DNA of 64,000 bases from NCBI RefSeq assembly GCF_046115505.1, contig NZ_CP170736.1, forward strand, positions 1,426,001 through 1,490,000, given 5' to 3'. Both the position numbers and the translations under genes were made by a program. This stretch comes from Dellaglioa kimchii (GTDB lineage: Bacteria; Bacillota; Bacilli; Lactobacillales; Lactobacillaceae). Each line of letters opens with the position of its first letter. Position 1 is the stretch's first letter. Below the pieces are notes generated by a model that did no database searches, had not been told where the DNA came from, and worked only from the letters and a program-made list of their open reading frames with translations. Positions 8,583 to 17,645 of this stretch are shown piece by piece.

Positions 8583-10676
8583 ATGGCAAATAAACGCGAA
8601 TTCCCACTAGAAAAAACGCGTAATATCGGAATTGTTGCTCATATCGATGCTGGTAAGACAACAACTACTGAACGTATTTTATACTATACTGGTAAAATTC
8701 ATAAAATTGGTGAAACTCATGAAGGAGCTTCACAAATGGATTGGATGGAACAAGAACAAGAACGTGGTATCACAATCACATCAGCTGCAACAACTGCTGA
8801 ATGGAAAGAACATCGTATTAATATCATCGATACTCCAGGACATGTGGATTTCACTATTGAAGTTGAACGTTCACTTCGTGTCTTAGATGGAGCCGTTGTT
8901 GTTTTAGATGGTCAATCTGGTGTTGAACCACAAACTGAAAATGTTTGGCGTCAAGCTACAACATATTCAGTTCCTCGTATCGTTTTCATCAATAAGATGG
9001 ATAAAATGGGGGCTAATTTTGATTACTCAGTAGGCACAATCAAAGATCGTCTTCAAGTAAATGCGGTCCCTATCCAAATGCCAATTGGTGCTGAAGATGA
9101 TTTTGAAGGTGTTATTGATTTAATCGAAATGAAAGCCGATTTATATGATAACGAAGATTTAGGTGCTACATGGGAAAGTATTGATGTTCCTGAAGAATAT
9201 TTAGAAGAAGCTACAAAACGTCGCGAAGCTTTAGTTGAAGCCGTTGCTGATGTTGATGAAAAGCTTATGGAAAAATATCTTGATGGTGTTGAAATTACTA
9301 AAGATGAAATCAAAGCTGCTATCCGTAAAGCAACATTGAACCTTGAAATGTACCCAGTTCTTGCTGGTTCAGCATTTAAAAACAAGGGTGTTCAAATGAT
9401 GTTGGATGCTGTTAATGATTTCTTACCATCTCCTTTAGATGTTAAACCTTATAACGCAGTAGATCCTAAAACAGATGAAGAAGTTGAAATCACAGCCGGT
9501 GATGACAAAGATTTCGCTGCTTTAGCATTTAAAATTGCAACGGATCCCTTCGTTGGTCGTTTAACATTCTTCCGTGTTTACTCAGGTACATTACAAGCTG
9601 GTTCTTATGTCTTGAACTCTACTAAAGACACACGTGAACGTGTTGGTCGTATTCTTCAAATGCATTCAAATCACCGTAATGAAATTCCTGAAGTATTCTC
9701 TGGTGATATTGCTGCTGCTATTGGTTTGAAAAATACGACAACTGGTGATTCATTAACGGATGAAAAACATCCATTAATCCTTGAATCAATGGAATTCCCT
9801 GAACCAGTTATCCAAGTATCTATCGAACCAAAAACAAAAGCTGATCAAGATAAGATGGATATCGGTTTACAAAAACTAGCAGAAGAAGATCCTTCATTCA
9901 AGGCTGAAACTAACCCTGAAACTGGTGAAACTTTAATCGCTGGGATGGGTGAATTGCATTTGGATATCATCGTTGATCGTATGAGACGTGAATTTAACGT
10001 TGAAGCTACTGTTGGTGAACCACAAGTTGCCTACCGTGAAACATTTACAAAAACTGTTTCTGCACAAGGTAAATTTGTTCGTCAATCTGGTGGTAAAGGT
10101 CAATATGGTGATGTTACAGTTGAATTCTCACCTAATGAAGAGGGTGGCGGTTTCGCATTCGAAGACGCTATCGTCGGTGGGGTTGTTCCTCGTGAATATA
10201 TCCCTTCAGTTGAACAAGGTTTGAGAGAAGCTATGCAAAATGGTGTTCTTGCAGGCTACCCACTTATTGATGTTAAAGCTAAGTTATATGATGGATCATA
10301 TCATGATGTCGATTCTAACGAATCAGCATTTAAGGTAGCTGCCTCAATGGCATTGAGAAAAGCTGCTAAGAGTGCTGGTGCTGTTATTCTTGAACCAATG
10401 ATGAAAGTTGAAGTTGTCGCTCCTGAAGATTACTTAGGTGATGTTATGGGACATGTAACTGCTCGTCGTGGACGTGTTGAAGGTATGGAAGCTCGCGGAA
10501 ATGCACAAGTTGTTAACGCAATGGTTCCTCTTTCAGGCATGTTCGGTTACGCAACTACTTTACGTTCTTCTACACAAGGACGTGGTACATTCACAATGAC
10601 ATTTGATCATTACGAAGCTGTACCAAAATCAATTCAAGAAGAAATTATGAAGAAAAACGGAACAGCTACTGATTAA
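8583..10676 (+). CDS. fusA: Elongation factor G
   Basis: Translational GTPase of 697 residues that drives tRNA-mRNA translocation and, with RRF, ribosome recycling. G1 is AHIDAGKT at residues 19-26, G3 DTPGH at 83-87 and G4 NKMD at 137-140; domains II-V follow at normal length. The start is fixed by GAAAGGAG upstream. Last gene of the str operon, followed by a terminator rather than by tuf, which is not in the window. Certain. Confidence 0.98.
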   Translation: MANKREFPLEKTRNIGIVAHIDAGKTTTTERILYYTGKIHKIGETHEGASQMDWMEQEQERGITITSAATTAEWKEHRINIIDTPGHVDFTIEVERSLRVLDGAVVVLDGQSGVEPQTENVWRQATTYSVPRIVFINKMDKMGANFDYSVGTIKDRLQVNAVPIQMPIGAEDDFEGVIDLIEMKADLYDNEDLGATWESIDVPEEYLEEATKRREALVEAVADVDEKLMEKYLDGVEITKDEIKAAIRKATLNLEMYPVLAGSAFKNKGVQMMLDAVNDFLPSPLDVKPYNAVDPKTDEEVEITAGDDKDFAALAFKIATDPFVGRLTFFRVYSGTLQAGSYVLNSTKDTRERVGRILQMHSNHRNEIPEVFSGDIAAAIGLKNTTTGDSLTDEKHPLILESMEFPEPVIQVSIEPKTKADQDKMDIGLQKLAEEDPSFKAETNPETGETLIAGMGELHLDIIVDRMRREFNVEATVGEPQVAYRETFTKTVSAQGKFVRQSGGKGQYGDVTVEFSPNEEGGGFAFEDAIVGGVVPREYIPSVEQGLREAMQNGVLAGYPLIDVKAKLYDGSYHDVDSNESAFKVAASMALRKAAKSAGAVILEPMMKVEVVAPEDYLGDVMGHVTARRGRVEGMEARGNAQVVNAMVPLSGMFGYATTLRSSTQGRGTFTMTFDHYEAVPKSIQEEIMKKNGTATD

Positions 10677-10700
10677 TTAGCTGTCCTGAATTATAAAAGA

Positions 10701-10729
10701 AGTTATCACTTGTTGATAGCTTTTTTTTT
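10701..10729 (+). terminator. str operon terminator
   Basis: The stem AGTTATCA/TGATAGCT (one G-T pair) is followed by nine T, 24 bases after fusA. Confidence 0.88.
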
Positions 10730-10821
10730 GTGATAAAATAACATTTGGAAAATAAAAAAAGATTTAAAAATGTTAATTATGATTATATAATGAGAAACTT
10801 TGAAAAAAAGTAAGAAAGCAC

Positions 10822-10850
10822 TTGCCATAAGGCTTTATCTCTAGTAGTAT
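10822..10850 (+). promoter_or_regulatory. Promoter of the S10-spc-alpha operon
   Basis: TTGCCA and TAGTAT are separated by 17 bases, about 170 bases before rpsJ and after the fusA terminator. It probably drives most of the run to rplQ, as no other strong promoter was found inside apart from possible ones near infA. Confidence 0.7.
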
Positions 10851-10867
10851 AGATAAGTACCCAAAAA

Positions 10868-10970
10868 CAGATGGCGTATTACGCCCTGCGATAGGGTTTC
10901 ATAGAATGAGCTAAGATGTGAAAGATTGCGACACGCCCGGCAGCTTTGCCACGCAAGGCGTGTCGGTCAC
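10868..10970 (+). promoter_or_regulatory. Structured 5' leader of the S10 operon
   Basis: Consecutive hairpins lie in the leader. GGCGT-att-ACGCC is at 10873. A perfect 9-bp stem CGACACGCC/GGCGTGTCG (10929-10937 with 10957-10965) encloses an inner GGCA/TGCC hairpin. There is no T tract after the large stem, so it is not a simple terminator. Ribosomal protein leaders of this kind often bind one of the encoded proteins as feedback control; that role is inferred. Confidence 0.6.
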
Positions 10971-11018
10971 TTACACGGAGCTAGTCTTATTTTTAAAATA
11001 GACGAAGGAGGGAACAAA

Positions 11019-11327
11019 ATGGCAAAACAAAAAATTCGTATTCGCTTAAAAGCTTACGAACACCGTATTTTAGACCAATCTGCTGACAAGATTGTTGAAA
11101 CTGCAAAAAGAACAGGGGCAACAATTTCTGGACCAATTCCATTGCCAACAGAACGTACATTATACACAGTTTTACGTTCACCACATAAGCATAAAGATTC
11201 ACGTGAACAATTCGAAATGCTTACACATAAACGTTTGATTGATATCGTTAACCCAACACCTAAGACAGTTGATTCATTGATGAAACTTGACTTACCTAGT
11301 GGCGTTGATATTGAAATCAAATTATAA
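11019..11327 (+). CDS. rpsJ: 30S ribosomal protein S10
   Basis: S10 of 102 residues, a 30S head protein that is also the NusE antitermination factor. It begins MAKQKIRIRLKAYEHR, the universal start. The frame is open further upstream, but that stretch is the structured leader; ATG 11019 has GAAGGAGGG seven bases before it. First gene of the long ribosomal operon. Certain. Confidence 0.98.
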   Translation: MAKQKIRIRLKAYEHRILDQSADKIVETAKRTGATISGPIPLPTERTLYTVLRSPHKHKDSREQFEMLTHKRLIDIVNPTPKTVDSLMKLDLPSGVDIEIKL

Positions 11328-11373
11328 AATAGAGTTACAAAAATAAAAATACAAACATATTGGAGGTGTACTC

Positions 11374-12006
11374 ATGACTACAAAAGGAATCTTAGGAAAA
11401 AAAGTAGGTATGACACAAGTTTTTACTGAAAATGGTGAATTGGTACCAGTTACAGTGATTGAATCTACGCCAAACGTTGTTTTACAATTGAAAACAATTG
11501 AAAACGATGGTTACGAAGCAATTCAATTAGGTTACCAAGACATGCGCAAAGTATTAACAAACAAACCTGCTAAAGGTCATGCAGCAAAAGCAAATACTAC
11601 TCCTAAGCGCTTCGTTCGTGAAATTAACGATGTTGAGCTTGGAGAATATAACGTAGGTGACGAAATTAAAGTTGATACATTCTCAGCTGGCGATATCGTT
11701 AACGTTACGGGTACGTCTAAGGGACATGGTTTCCAAGGAAATATCAAACGTTGGGGACAATCACGAGGTCCTATGACTCATGGTTCTCGTTACCATCGTC
11801 GTCCTGGTTCAATGGGTGCCGTTATTAACCGTGTATTCAAAGGTAAGAGATTACCAGGTCGCATGGGTGGCAAACGCGTAACTGTCCAAAATTTGGAAAT
11901 TATTCGTGTTGACGTTGATAGTAATGTTATCTTGATTAAAGGTAACGTACCAGGCGCAAACAAAACATTAGTTACAATTAAAAACGTCACAAAAGACGCT
12001 AAATAA
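11374..12006 (+). CDS. rplC: 50S ribosomal protein L3
   Basis: L3 of 210 residues, an early assembly protein of the large subunit whose long loop reaches the peptidyl transferase centre. The conserved GTSKGHGFQG and the glycine/arginine-rich GRMGGKRVTVQN segment are present. TTGGAGGTG precedes the ATG. Usual order rpsJ-rplC-rplD. Certain. Confidence 0.98.
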   Translation: MTTKGILGKKVGMTQVFTENGELVPVTVIESTPNVVLQLKTIENDGYEAIQLGYQDMRKVLTNKPAKGHAAKANTTPKRFVREINDVELGEYNVGDEIKVDTFSAGDIVNVTGTSKGHGFQGNIKRWGQSRGPMTHGSRYHRRPGSMGAVINRVFKGKRLPGRMGGKRVTVQNLEIIRVDVDSNVILIKGNVPGANKTLVTIKNVTKDAK

Positions 12007-12026
12007 CAGGAAGGAGGAATTTCAAA

Positions 12027-12650
12027 ATGCCAACAGTCGCATTATTAAAACAAGATGGTACTAAAAATGGTGAAGTTGAATTAAACGACGCTATTTTTGG
12101 AATCGAACCTAACGACAATGTCATTTTTGACGCCGTAATCATGCAACGTGCATCATTACGTCAAGGAACTCATTCAGTTAAAAACAAAAGTGCAGTTTCA
12201 GGTGGTGGTAGAAAACCATGGCGCCAAAAAGGTACAGGTCGTGCTCGTCAAGGATCTATCCGTAGCCCACAATGGCGTGGTGGTGGTGTCGTATTTGGCC
12301 CTACTCCTCGTTCATACAGTTACAAATTACCTAAAAAAGTTCGTCGTTTAGCTCTTAAATCAGTACTTTCACAAAAAGTATTGGATAACAGCGTGGTTAT
12401 GGTCGATGCACTTAGCTTCGAACAACCAAAGACAAAAACTTTCAAAGAAGTTTTAAGTAACTTAGATATCAACAAAAAAGTATTAATAGTTCTTGAACCT
12501 GGCAATGATTTCGTTGCTTTAGCAGCTCGTAACTTACAAAATGTTACAGTAGTAGAAGCTAAAGGTGTTAACGTTCTTGACGTTATCAACAATGATAAAT
12601 TAGTCATGACTCAAGCAGCTCTTTCTCAAGTAGAGGAGGCTCTTTCATAA
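12027..12650 (+). CDS. rplD: 50S ribosomal protein L4
   Basis: L4 of 207 residues, with its extended loop (KPWRQKGTGRARQGS) lining the peptide exit tunnel. AAGGAGG is nine bases upstream. Its stop overlaps the rplW start by one base (TAATG), implying translational coupling. In some bacteria L4 is the autoregulator of this operon; whether it binds the leader here is unknown. Confidence 0.98.
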   Translation: MPTVALLKQDGTKNGEVELNDAIFGIEPNDNVIFDAVIMQRASLRQGTHSVKNKSAVSGGGRKPWRQKGTGRARQGSIRSPQWRGGGVVFGPTPRSYSYKLPKKVRRLALKSVLSQKVLDNSVVMVDALSFEQPKTKTFKEVLSNLDINKKVLIVLEPGNDFVALAARNLQNVTVVEAKGVNVLDVINNDKLVMTQAALSQVEEALS

Positions 12651-12934
12651 TGGAATCAAGAGATATTATCTTACGCCCAGTCATCACCGAAGCAGCAATG
12701 GATAGAATGGCTAATAAAGTTTACACATTCGACGTTGATACTCGTGCAACTAAAATTGAAGTCAAAAAAGCTATTGAAGATATTTTTGGCGTTAAAGTTG
12801 TTAAAGTAAATATCATGAATGTTAAAGGTAAGTTAAAACGTCAAGGTCGCTATGCTGGTTATACTAAAAAACGCCGTAAAGCAATTGTTACTTTAACTGC
12901 CGACTCAAAAGAAATCCAATTATTCGAAGAATAA
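12650..12934 (+). CDS. rplW: 50S ribosomal protein L23
   Basis: L23 of 94 residues, at the tunnel exit where trigger factor and SRP dock. RDIILRPVITEAAM at the start and VNIMNVKGKLKRQGR in the middle are typical. Translationally coupled to rplD by a one-base overlap. AGAGGAGG lies within the end of rplD. Certain. Confidence 0.97.
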   Translation: MESRDIILRPVITEAAMDRMANKVYTFDVDTRATKIEVKKAIEDIFGVKVVKVNIMNVKGKLKRQGRYAGYTKKRRKAIVTLTADSKEIQLFEE

Positions 12935-12966
12935 TCTAAAATTTTGTAAACTAGGAGGAAAACAAC

Positions 12967-13800
12967 GTGGGAATTAAAAAATTCAAACCAACCACTAACG
13001 GTCGTCGTAATATGACTGGTTCTGATTTCTCAGAAATTACTAAATCAACTCCTGAAAAATCATTACTAGAATCAAAAAGCAGAACTGCCGGCCGTAATAA
13101 CTATGGTCGCATTACTGTTCGTCACCGTGGTGGTGGTCATAAACGTCAATACCGTTTGATCGATTTCAAGCGTGTTAAAGATAATGTAACAGCAACTGTT
13201 AAAGCAATTGAATATGATCCAAACCGTTCAGCTAATATTGCATTATTACAATATACTGATGGTATCAAATCATACATCATTGCTCCTAAAGGATTAGAAG
13301 TTGGCATGATGGTTCAATCTGGTAAAGAAGCAGATATCAAGGTTGGTAACGCATTAGCTCTTCAAGATATCCCAGTTGGTACAATTATTCATAATGTTGA
13401 ATTAAAACCAGGTAAGGGTGGACAACTTGCTCGTTCAGCCGGTGCTTCTGCACAATTACTTGGTAAAGAAGGTAAATACGTTCTTGTTCGTTTGACATCA
13501 GGCGAAGTTCGCATGATCTTATCAACATGTCGCGCATCTATCGGTGCTGTTGGTAACGAACAACATGAATTAATCAAAATTGGTAAAGCTGGTCGTGCTC
13601 GTTGGGCTGGTAAACGTCCTACAGTTCGTGGATCAGTTATGAATCCTAACGATCATCCTCATGGTGGTGGTGAAGGTAAAGCTCCAATTGGTCGTCCATC
13701 ACCTATGTCTCCTTGGGGTCAAAAGACGATGGGTTACAAAACACGTTCAAAGAAAAACCAATCAGACAAATTTATCGTACGTGGACGCAACAAGAAATAA
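12967..13800 (+). CDS. rplB: 50S ribosomal protein L2
   Basis: L2 of 277 residues, needed for subunit joining and peptidyl transfer. The near-invariant NPNDHPHGGGEG motif, including the important histidine, lies near residues 220-235. Starts at GTG after CTAGGAGGA. Length and position between rplW and rpsS are normal. Certain. Confidence 0.98.
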   Translation: MGIKKFKPTTNGRRNMTGSDFSEITKSTPEKSLLESKSRTAGRNNYGRITVRHRGGGHKRQYRLIDFKRVKDNVTATVKAIEYDPNRSANIALLQYTDGIKSYIIAPKGLEVGMMVQSGKEADIKVGNALALQDIPVGTIIHNVELKPGKGGQLARSAGASAQLLGKEGKYVLVRLTSGEVRMILSTCRASIGAVGNEQHELIKIGKAGRARWAGKRPTVRGSVMNPNDHPHGGGEGKAPIGRPSPMSPWGQKTMGYKTRSKKNQSDKFIVRGRNKK

Positions 13801-13842
13801 TTTACTTGTTGCTTAAGCTATATTCCGGAAGGAGGATTCACA

Positions 13843-14124
13843 TTGAGTCGTAGTCTAAAAAAAGGACCATTCGTCGATGAACATTTGATGAAAAAGGTCG
13901 AAGCACAAACTGATCAAGAAAAGAAAACAGTTATCAAAACATGGTCACGTCGTTCAACAATCTTTCCTAACTTCATTGGTCTAACTATCGCTGTATATGA
14001 TGGACGTAAACACGTTCCAGTTTTTATGCAAGAAGATATGGTTGGTCATAAGTTGGGTGAATTTGTTCCAACACGTACTTTCCGTGGTCACGGATCTGAC
14101 GATAAGAAAACTACAGTTAAATAA
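13843..14124 (+). CDS. rpsS: 30S ribosomal protein S19
   Basis: S19 of 93 residues, a head protein next to S13. It begins SRSLKKGPFVDEHL after the initiator and carries the HKLGEFVPTRTFRGH segment. The initiator is TTG, selected because GAAGGAGG lies nine bases upstream and the protein ends match the family. Certain. Confidence 0.97.
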   Translation: MSRSLKKGPFVDEHLMKKVEAQTDQEKKTVIKTWSRRSTIFPNFIGLTIAVYDGRKHVPVFMQEDMVGHKLGEFVPTRTFRGHGSDDKKTTVK

Positions 14125-14138
14125 AGGAGGTTATACAC

Positions 14139-14492
14139 ATGGCTGAACAAGTAACATCAGCAAAAGCAACCGCCAAAACTGTTCGTATTCCAGCGCGTAA
14201 AGCTCGCTTGGTAATCGATCTTATCAGAGGTAAAAGTGTTGCTGAAGCTATCGGTATTTTGAGATTTACTCCCAGAGCCGGAAGCCCAATCATTGAAAAA
14301 GTTTTACTTTCTGCTGTAGCTAATGCAGAAAATAATTTTGATTTAGATGGTGAAAACTTAGTTATTACTGATATTTTTGCTAACGAAGGACCAACGTTAA
14401 AACGTTTCCGTCCTCGTGCTAAAGGATCAGCTTCACCAATTAACAAACGTACGAGTCACATTACAGTAGTTGTATCTGAAACTACAAAATAA
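14139..14492 (+). CDS. rplV: 50S ribosomal protein L22
   Basis: L22 of 117 residues; its beta hairpin (RPRAKGSASPINKRTSH) reaches into the exit tunnel where macrolides bind, and it shows no deletion or insertion there. AAAGGAGG precedes the ATG. Only 14 bases separate it from rpsS and 13 from rpsC. Certain. Confidence 0.97.
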   Translation: MAEQVTSAKATAKTVRIPARKARLVIDLIRGKSVAEAIGILRFTPRAGSPIIEKVLLSAVANAENNFDLDGENLVITDIFANEGPTLKRFRPRAKGSASPINKRTSHITVVVSETTK

Positions 14493-14505
14493 GGAGGGAT
14501 AACGC

Positions 14506-15162
14506 GTGGGTCAAAAAATAAATCCAACGGGATTACGTGTAGGTATCATTCGTGATTGGGATTCAAAATGGTATGCAGAAAAAGATTTTGCAAACTACCT
14601 TCATGAAGATTTACACATCCGTAAATACATTCAAGAAAAATTAACCGACGCTTCTGTCTCTATCGTTGAAATCGAACGCGCTGCAAAACGTGTTAACGTT
14701 TCAATCCATACTGCTAAACCTGGTATGGTTATCGGTAAAGGTGGAGCTGAAGTTGAAAAACTTCGTAAAGAATTAAATGATTTAACAGGTAAACGTGTGC
14801 ATATCAACATTGTTGAAATCAAACGTCCTGATTTAGATGCTCAATTAGTCGGCGAAAACGTTGCGGAACAATTAGAAAACCGTGTCGCATTCCGTCGTGC
14901 TGTTAAACAAGCTATGCAACGTACAATGCGCTCTGGTGCTAAAGGTATCAAAGTTCAAGTTGCTGGTCGTCTTAACGGAGCTGATATGTCTCGTGTTGAA
15001 AGCTACTCAGATGGTACAGTTCCATTACATACCTTAAGAGCAGATATTGACTACGCTTGGGTTGAAGCAATGACTACTTACGGTAAATTAGGCGTTAAAG
15101 TCTGGATCTACCGTGGTGAAATCTTACCAGCTAAGAAAAACGCTGTGAAAGGAGGGAAATAA
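14506..15162 (+). CDS. rpsC: 30S ribosomal protein S3
   Basis: S3 of 218 residues with a KH domain; GMVIGKGGAEVEKLR (about residues 73-87) is the RNA-binding loop. It helps form the mRNA entry tunnel with S4 and S5. GTG start after AAGGAGGG. Followed after three bases by rplP. Certain. Confidence 0.97.
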   Translation: MGQKINPTGLRVGIIRDWDSKWYAEKDFANYLHEDLHIRKYIQEKLTDASVSIVEIERAAKRVNVSIHTAKPGMVIGKGGAEVEKLRKELNDLTGKRVHINIVEIKRPDLDAQLVGENVAEQLENRVAFRRAVKQAMQRTMRSGAKGIKVQVAGRLNGADMSRVESYSDGTVPLHTLRADIDYAWVEAMTTYGKLGVKVWIYRGEILPAKKNAVKGGK

Positions 15163-15165
15163 CCT

Positions 15166-15600
15166 ATGTTAGTACCTAAACGTACAAAATTCCGTCGTGA
15201 ATTCCGTGGTAAAATGCGTGGGGAAGCTAAAGGTGGCAAAGAAGTCGCTTTTGGAGAATTCGGTTTACAGGCTCTTGAATCATCATGGATCACTAACCGT
15301 CAAATCGAAGCTTCTCGTGTCGCTATTAACCGTCATATGAAACGTGGTGGGAAAGTATGGATTAAAATTTTCCCTCATAAATCATATACTGCAAAAGCAA
15401 TTGGTGTTCGAATGGGTTCTGGTAAAGGTGCTCCTGAAGGATGGGTAGCTCCAGTTAAACGTGGAAAGATCATGTTTGAAGTTGCCGGTGTTCCCGAAGA
15501 AGTTGCTCGCGAAGCTTTACGCTTAGCATCAAACAAACTTCCAGTGAGAACTAAAATTGTAAAACGTGAGGAAGTAGGTGGCGAATCACATGAAGGCTAA
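15166..15600 (+). CDS. rplP: 50S ribosomal protein L16
   Basis: L16 of 144 residues, near the A-site tRNA elbow. It begins MLVPKRTKFRREFRGKM, as in all Firmicutes. The ribosome binding site AAAGGAGGG lies inside the end of rpsC. Its 3' end overlaps rpmC by 11 bases. Certain. Confidence 0.97.
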   Translation: MLVPKRTKFRREFRGKMRGEAKGGKEVAFGEFGLQALESSWITNRQIEASRVAINRHMKRGGKVWIKIFPHKSYTAKAIGVRMGSGKGAPEGWVAPVKRGKIMFEVAGVPEEVAREALRLASNKLPVRTKIVKREEVGGESHEG

Positions 15601-15784
15601 GGAAATTAATGAATTAACCACTGCTGAAATGATTACCAAAGAACAAGAATTTAAAGATGAATTGTTTAACTTACGCTTCCAATTAGCTACCGGTCAATTA
15701 GAAAATACCGCTCGCTTAAGTGAAGTACGTAAAACAATTGCTCGTATTAAAACGGCATTACGCCAACAAGAATTAAACAAGTAG
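15590..15784 (+). CDS. rpmC: 50S ribosomal protein L29
   Basis: L29 of 64 residues, a two-helix protein at the tunnel exit. ATG 15590 (MKAKEINELT) was preferred to an in-frame GTG at 15578, because the family starts at this Met and the AGGTGG site is correctly spaced for it. The start overlaps the end of rplP, so the two are probably translationally coupled. Confidence 0.95.
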   Translation: MKAKEINELTTAEMITKEQEFKDELFNLRFQLATGQLENTARLSEVRKTIARIKTALRQQELNK

Positions 15785-15809
15785 ATTACGAAAGGGAGGC
15801 CATTTACGC

Positions 15810-16076
15810 ATGAGTGAAACTCGTAACCAACGTAAAGTCTATCAAGGACGCGTTGTATCCGACAAAATGGATAAAACGATTAGTGTTCTTATCGAAACAT
15901 ACAAGACACACAAAACCTACGGTAAACGTGTGACTTATTCTAAAAAATTCTATGCACATGATGAAAATAACGAAGCAAAAATCGGCGATATCGTTCAAAT
16001 TATGGAAACTCGTCCGTTGTCAGCAACTAAGAGATTCCGTTTATTAGATATCGTTGAAAAAGCAGTTATTGCTTAA
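15810..16076 (+). CDS. rpsQ: 30S ribosomal protein S17
   Basis: S17 of 88 residues, an OB-fold 16S rRNA binder. The conserved RKVYQGRVVSDKMDKT and the ETRPLSATKRFRL tail are clear. AAAGGGAGG precedes the ATG. Certain. Confidence 0.97.
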   Translation: MSETRNQRKVYQGRVVSDKMDKTISVLIETYKTHKTYGKRVTYSKKFYAHDENNEAKIGDIVQIMETRPLSATKRFRLLDIVEKAVIA

Positions 16077-16128
16077 GCATAATTGCCATTCGTATTTCTA
16101 ATTTGCTATCGAAAGGAGGACACTTACT

Positions 16129-16497
16129 GTGATACAAACAGAAAGTCGTTTAAAAATTGCCGACAATTCAGGCGCAAAAGAAATCTTAACTATTAAAGTT
16201 TTAGGTGGATCAAAGCGTAAAACTGCTAATATCGGTGACGTTATTGTTGCTACTGTTAAACATGCAACACCAGGTGGTGTTGTCAAAAAAGGTGAAGTTG
16301 TTAAAGCTGTAATCGTACGTACAAAATCAGGTGCTCATCGCGCTGACGGTTCATACATCAAATTTGATGAAAATGCTGCCGTTATCATCCAAGATGATAA
16401 AAGCCCTAAAGGTACACGTATCTTTGGACCTGTTGCACGTGAATTACGTGATAACAATTTCATGAAGATTGTTTCTTTAGCACCCGAAGTATTATAA
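16129..16497 (+). CDS. rplN: 50S ribosomal protein L14
   Basis: L14 of 122 residues, part of the intersubunit bridge. It starts MIQTESRLKIADNSGAKE and ends KIVSLAPEVL, both family hallmarks. GTG start with GAAAGGAGG upstream. Certain. Confidence 0.97.
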   Translation: MIQTESRLKIADNSGAKEILTIKVLGGSKRKTANIGDVIVATVKHATPGGVVKKGEVVKAVIVRTKSGAHRADGSYIKFDENAAVIIQDDKSPKGTRIFGPVARELRDNNFMKIVSLAPEVL

Positions 16498-16529
16498 GAA
16501 ATCCATCGGAAAACAAGGAGGTGCGCTAA

Positions 16530-16838
16530 ATGTTCGTCAAAACTGGTGATAAAGTTCAATTAATTGCAGGTAAAGATAAAGGTAAACAAGGTACTGTTAC
16601 TAAAGTTTTCCTTAAAGATGACCGTGTGATTGTTGAAGGCATGAATATTGCAAAAAAACATCAAAAACCTAGTAACTCGAATCCACAAGGTGGCATCGTG
16701 GATATAGAAGCACCAATTCACGTTTCAAACGTGATGCTTATCGACCCATCTACAAACGAACCAACTCGTGTTGGCTTCAAAGTTGTAGATGGTAAGAAAG
16801 TTAGAGTTTCTAAAAAATCAGGTGAAACTGTTAAATAG
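16530..16838 (+). CDS. rplX: 50S ribosomal protein L24
   Basis: L24 of 102 residues, an assembly initiator with a KOW motif (GDKVQLIAGKDKGKQGTV, about residues 6-23). AAGGAGGTG precedes the ATG. Normal spc-operon position. Certain. Confidence 0.97.
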   Translation: MFVKTGDKVQLIAGKDKGKQGTVTKVFLKDDRVIVEGMNIAKKHQKPSNSNPQGGIVDIEAPIHVSNVMLIDPSTNEPTRVGFKVVDGKKVRVSKKSGETVK

Positions 16839-16865
16839 ACCTACTGAAAGGAGGACACTTTCTTC

Positions 16866-17408
16866 ATGACTAACCGTTTAAAAGAAAAGTTCACTAATGA
16901 AATTACACCATCAATGATGGAAAAATTTAACTACACATCAATTATGCAAACACCTCAAGTTGATAAAATTGTTATCAACATGGGTGTTGGTGATGCTGTT
17001 ACTAATGCTAAAAATTTAGATAAAGCTGTTGAAGAATTAGCTTTAATCGCTGGTCAAAAACCTTTGGTTACAAAAGCTAAAAAATCAATCGCTGGCTTCC
17101 GTTTACGTGAAGGTATGCCAATCGGTGCTAAAGTTACTTTACGTGGCGAACGCATGTACGATTTCTTAGATAAATTAGTTTCAGTTTCATTACCTCGTGT
17201 GCGTGATTTCCGTGGCGTTAGCAAAAAAGCTTTTGATGGCCGTGGTAACTATACTTTAGGTGTTCGCGAACAATTAATTTTCCCAGAAATCGATTTTGAT
17301 GATGTGGATAAAGTTCGTGGAATGGATATCGTTATTGTTACAACTGCTAATACTGATGAGGAATCAAAAGAATTACTTACACAATTAGGTATGCCGTTTT
17401 CTAAATAA
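16866..17408 (+). CDS. rplE: 50S ribosomal protein L5
   Basis: L5 of 180 residues, which binds 5S rRNA and contacts the P-site tRNA. Conserved segments are VDKIVINMGVGDA and the LREQLIFPEI-like GVREQLIFPEID. AAAGGAGG upstream. Certain. Confidence 0.97.
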   Translation: MTNRLKEKFTNEITPSMMEKFNYTSIMQTPQVDKIVINMGVGDAVTNAKNLDKAVEELALIAGQKPLVTKAKKSIAGFRLREGMPIGAKVTLRGERMYDFLDKLVSVSLPRVRDFRGVSKKAFDGRGNYTLGVREQLIFPEIDFDDVDKVRGMDIVIVTTANTDEESKELLTQLGMPFSK

Positions 17409-17426
17409 TAAGGAGGTTACAAAGCT

Positions 17427-17612
17427 TTGGCTAAAAAATCATTAATTGCAAAGAACAAACGTCCAGCGAAATTCTCTACACAAGCTTATACACGTTGCGA
17501 ACGTTGTGGTCGTCCACATTCTGTTTATCGTAAATTTAAATTATGCCGTATTTGTCTTCGTGACCTTGCTCACAAAGGCCAAATTCCTGGTATGAAAAAA
17601 GCTAGCTGGTAA
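17427..17612 (+). CDS. rpsN: 30S ribosomal protein S14, zinc-binding type
   Basis: Short 61-residue S14 of the C+ type with a four-cysteine zinc site (Cys24, Cys27, Cys40, Cys43 in CERC and CRIC). The initiator is TTG, placed by AAGGAGG nine bases before it. Many lactic acid bacteria also have a zinc-free paralogue elsewhere; it is not in this window. Certain. Confidence 0.97.
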   Translation: MAKKSLIAKNKRPAKFSTQAYTRCERCGRPHSVYRKFKLCRICLRDLAHKGQIPGMKKASW

Positions 17613-17645
17613 ATCTAAAAGACAAGTTAAAGGAGGGTAAACTCA

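Noticed and set aside
10926..11018. Extended S10 protein with 31 more residues at the N-terminus
   Set aside because: The stretch is the folded leader, and S10 proteins begin at MAKQKIRIRL, which has the binding site.
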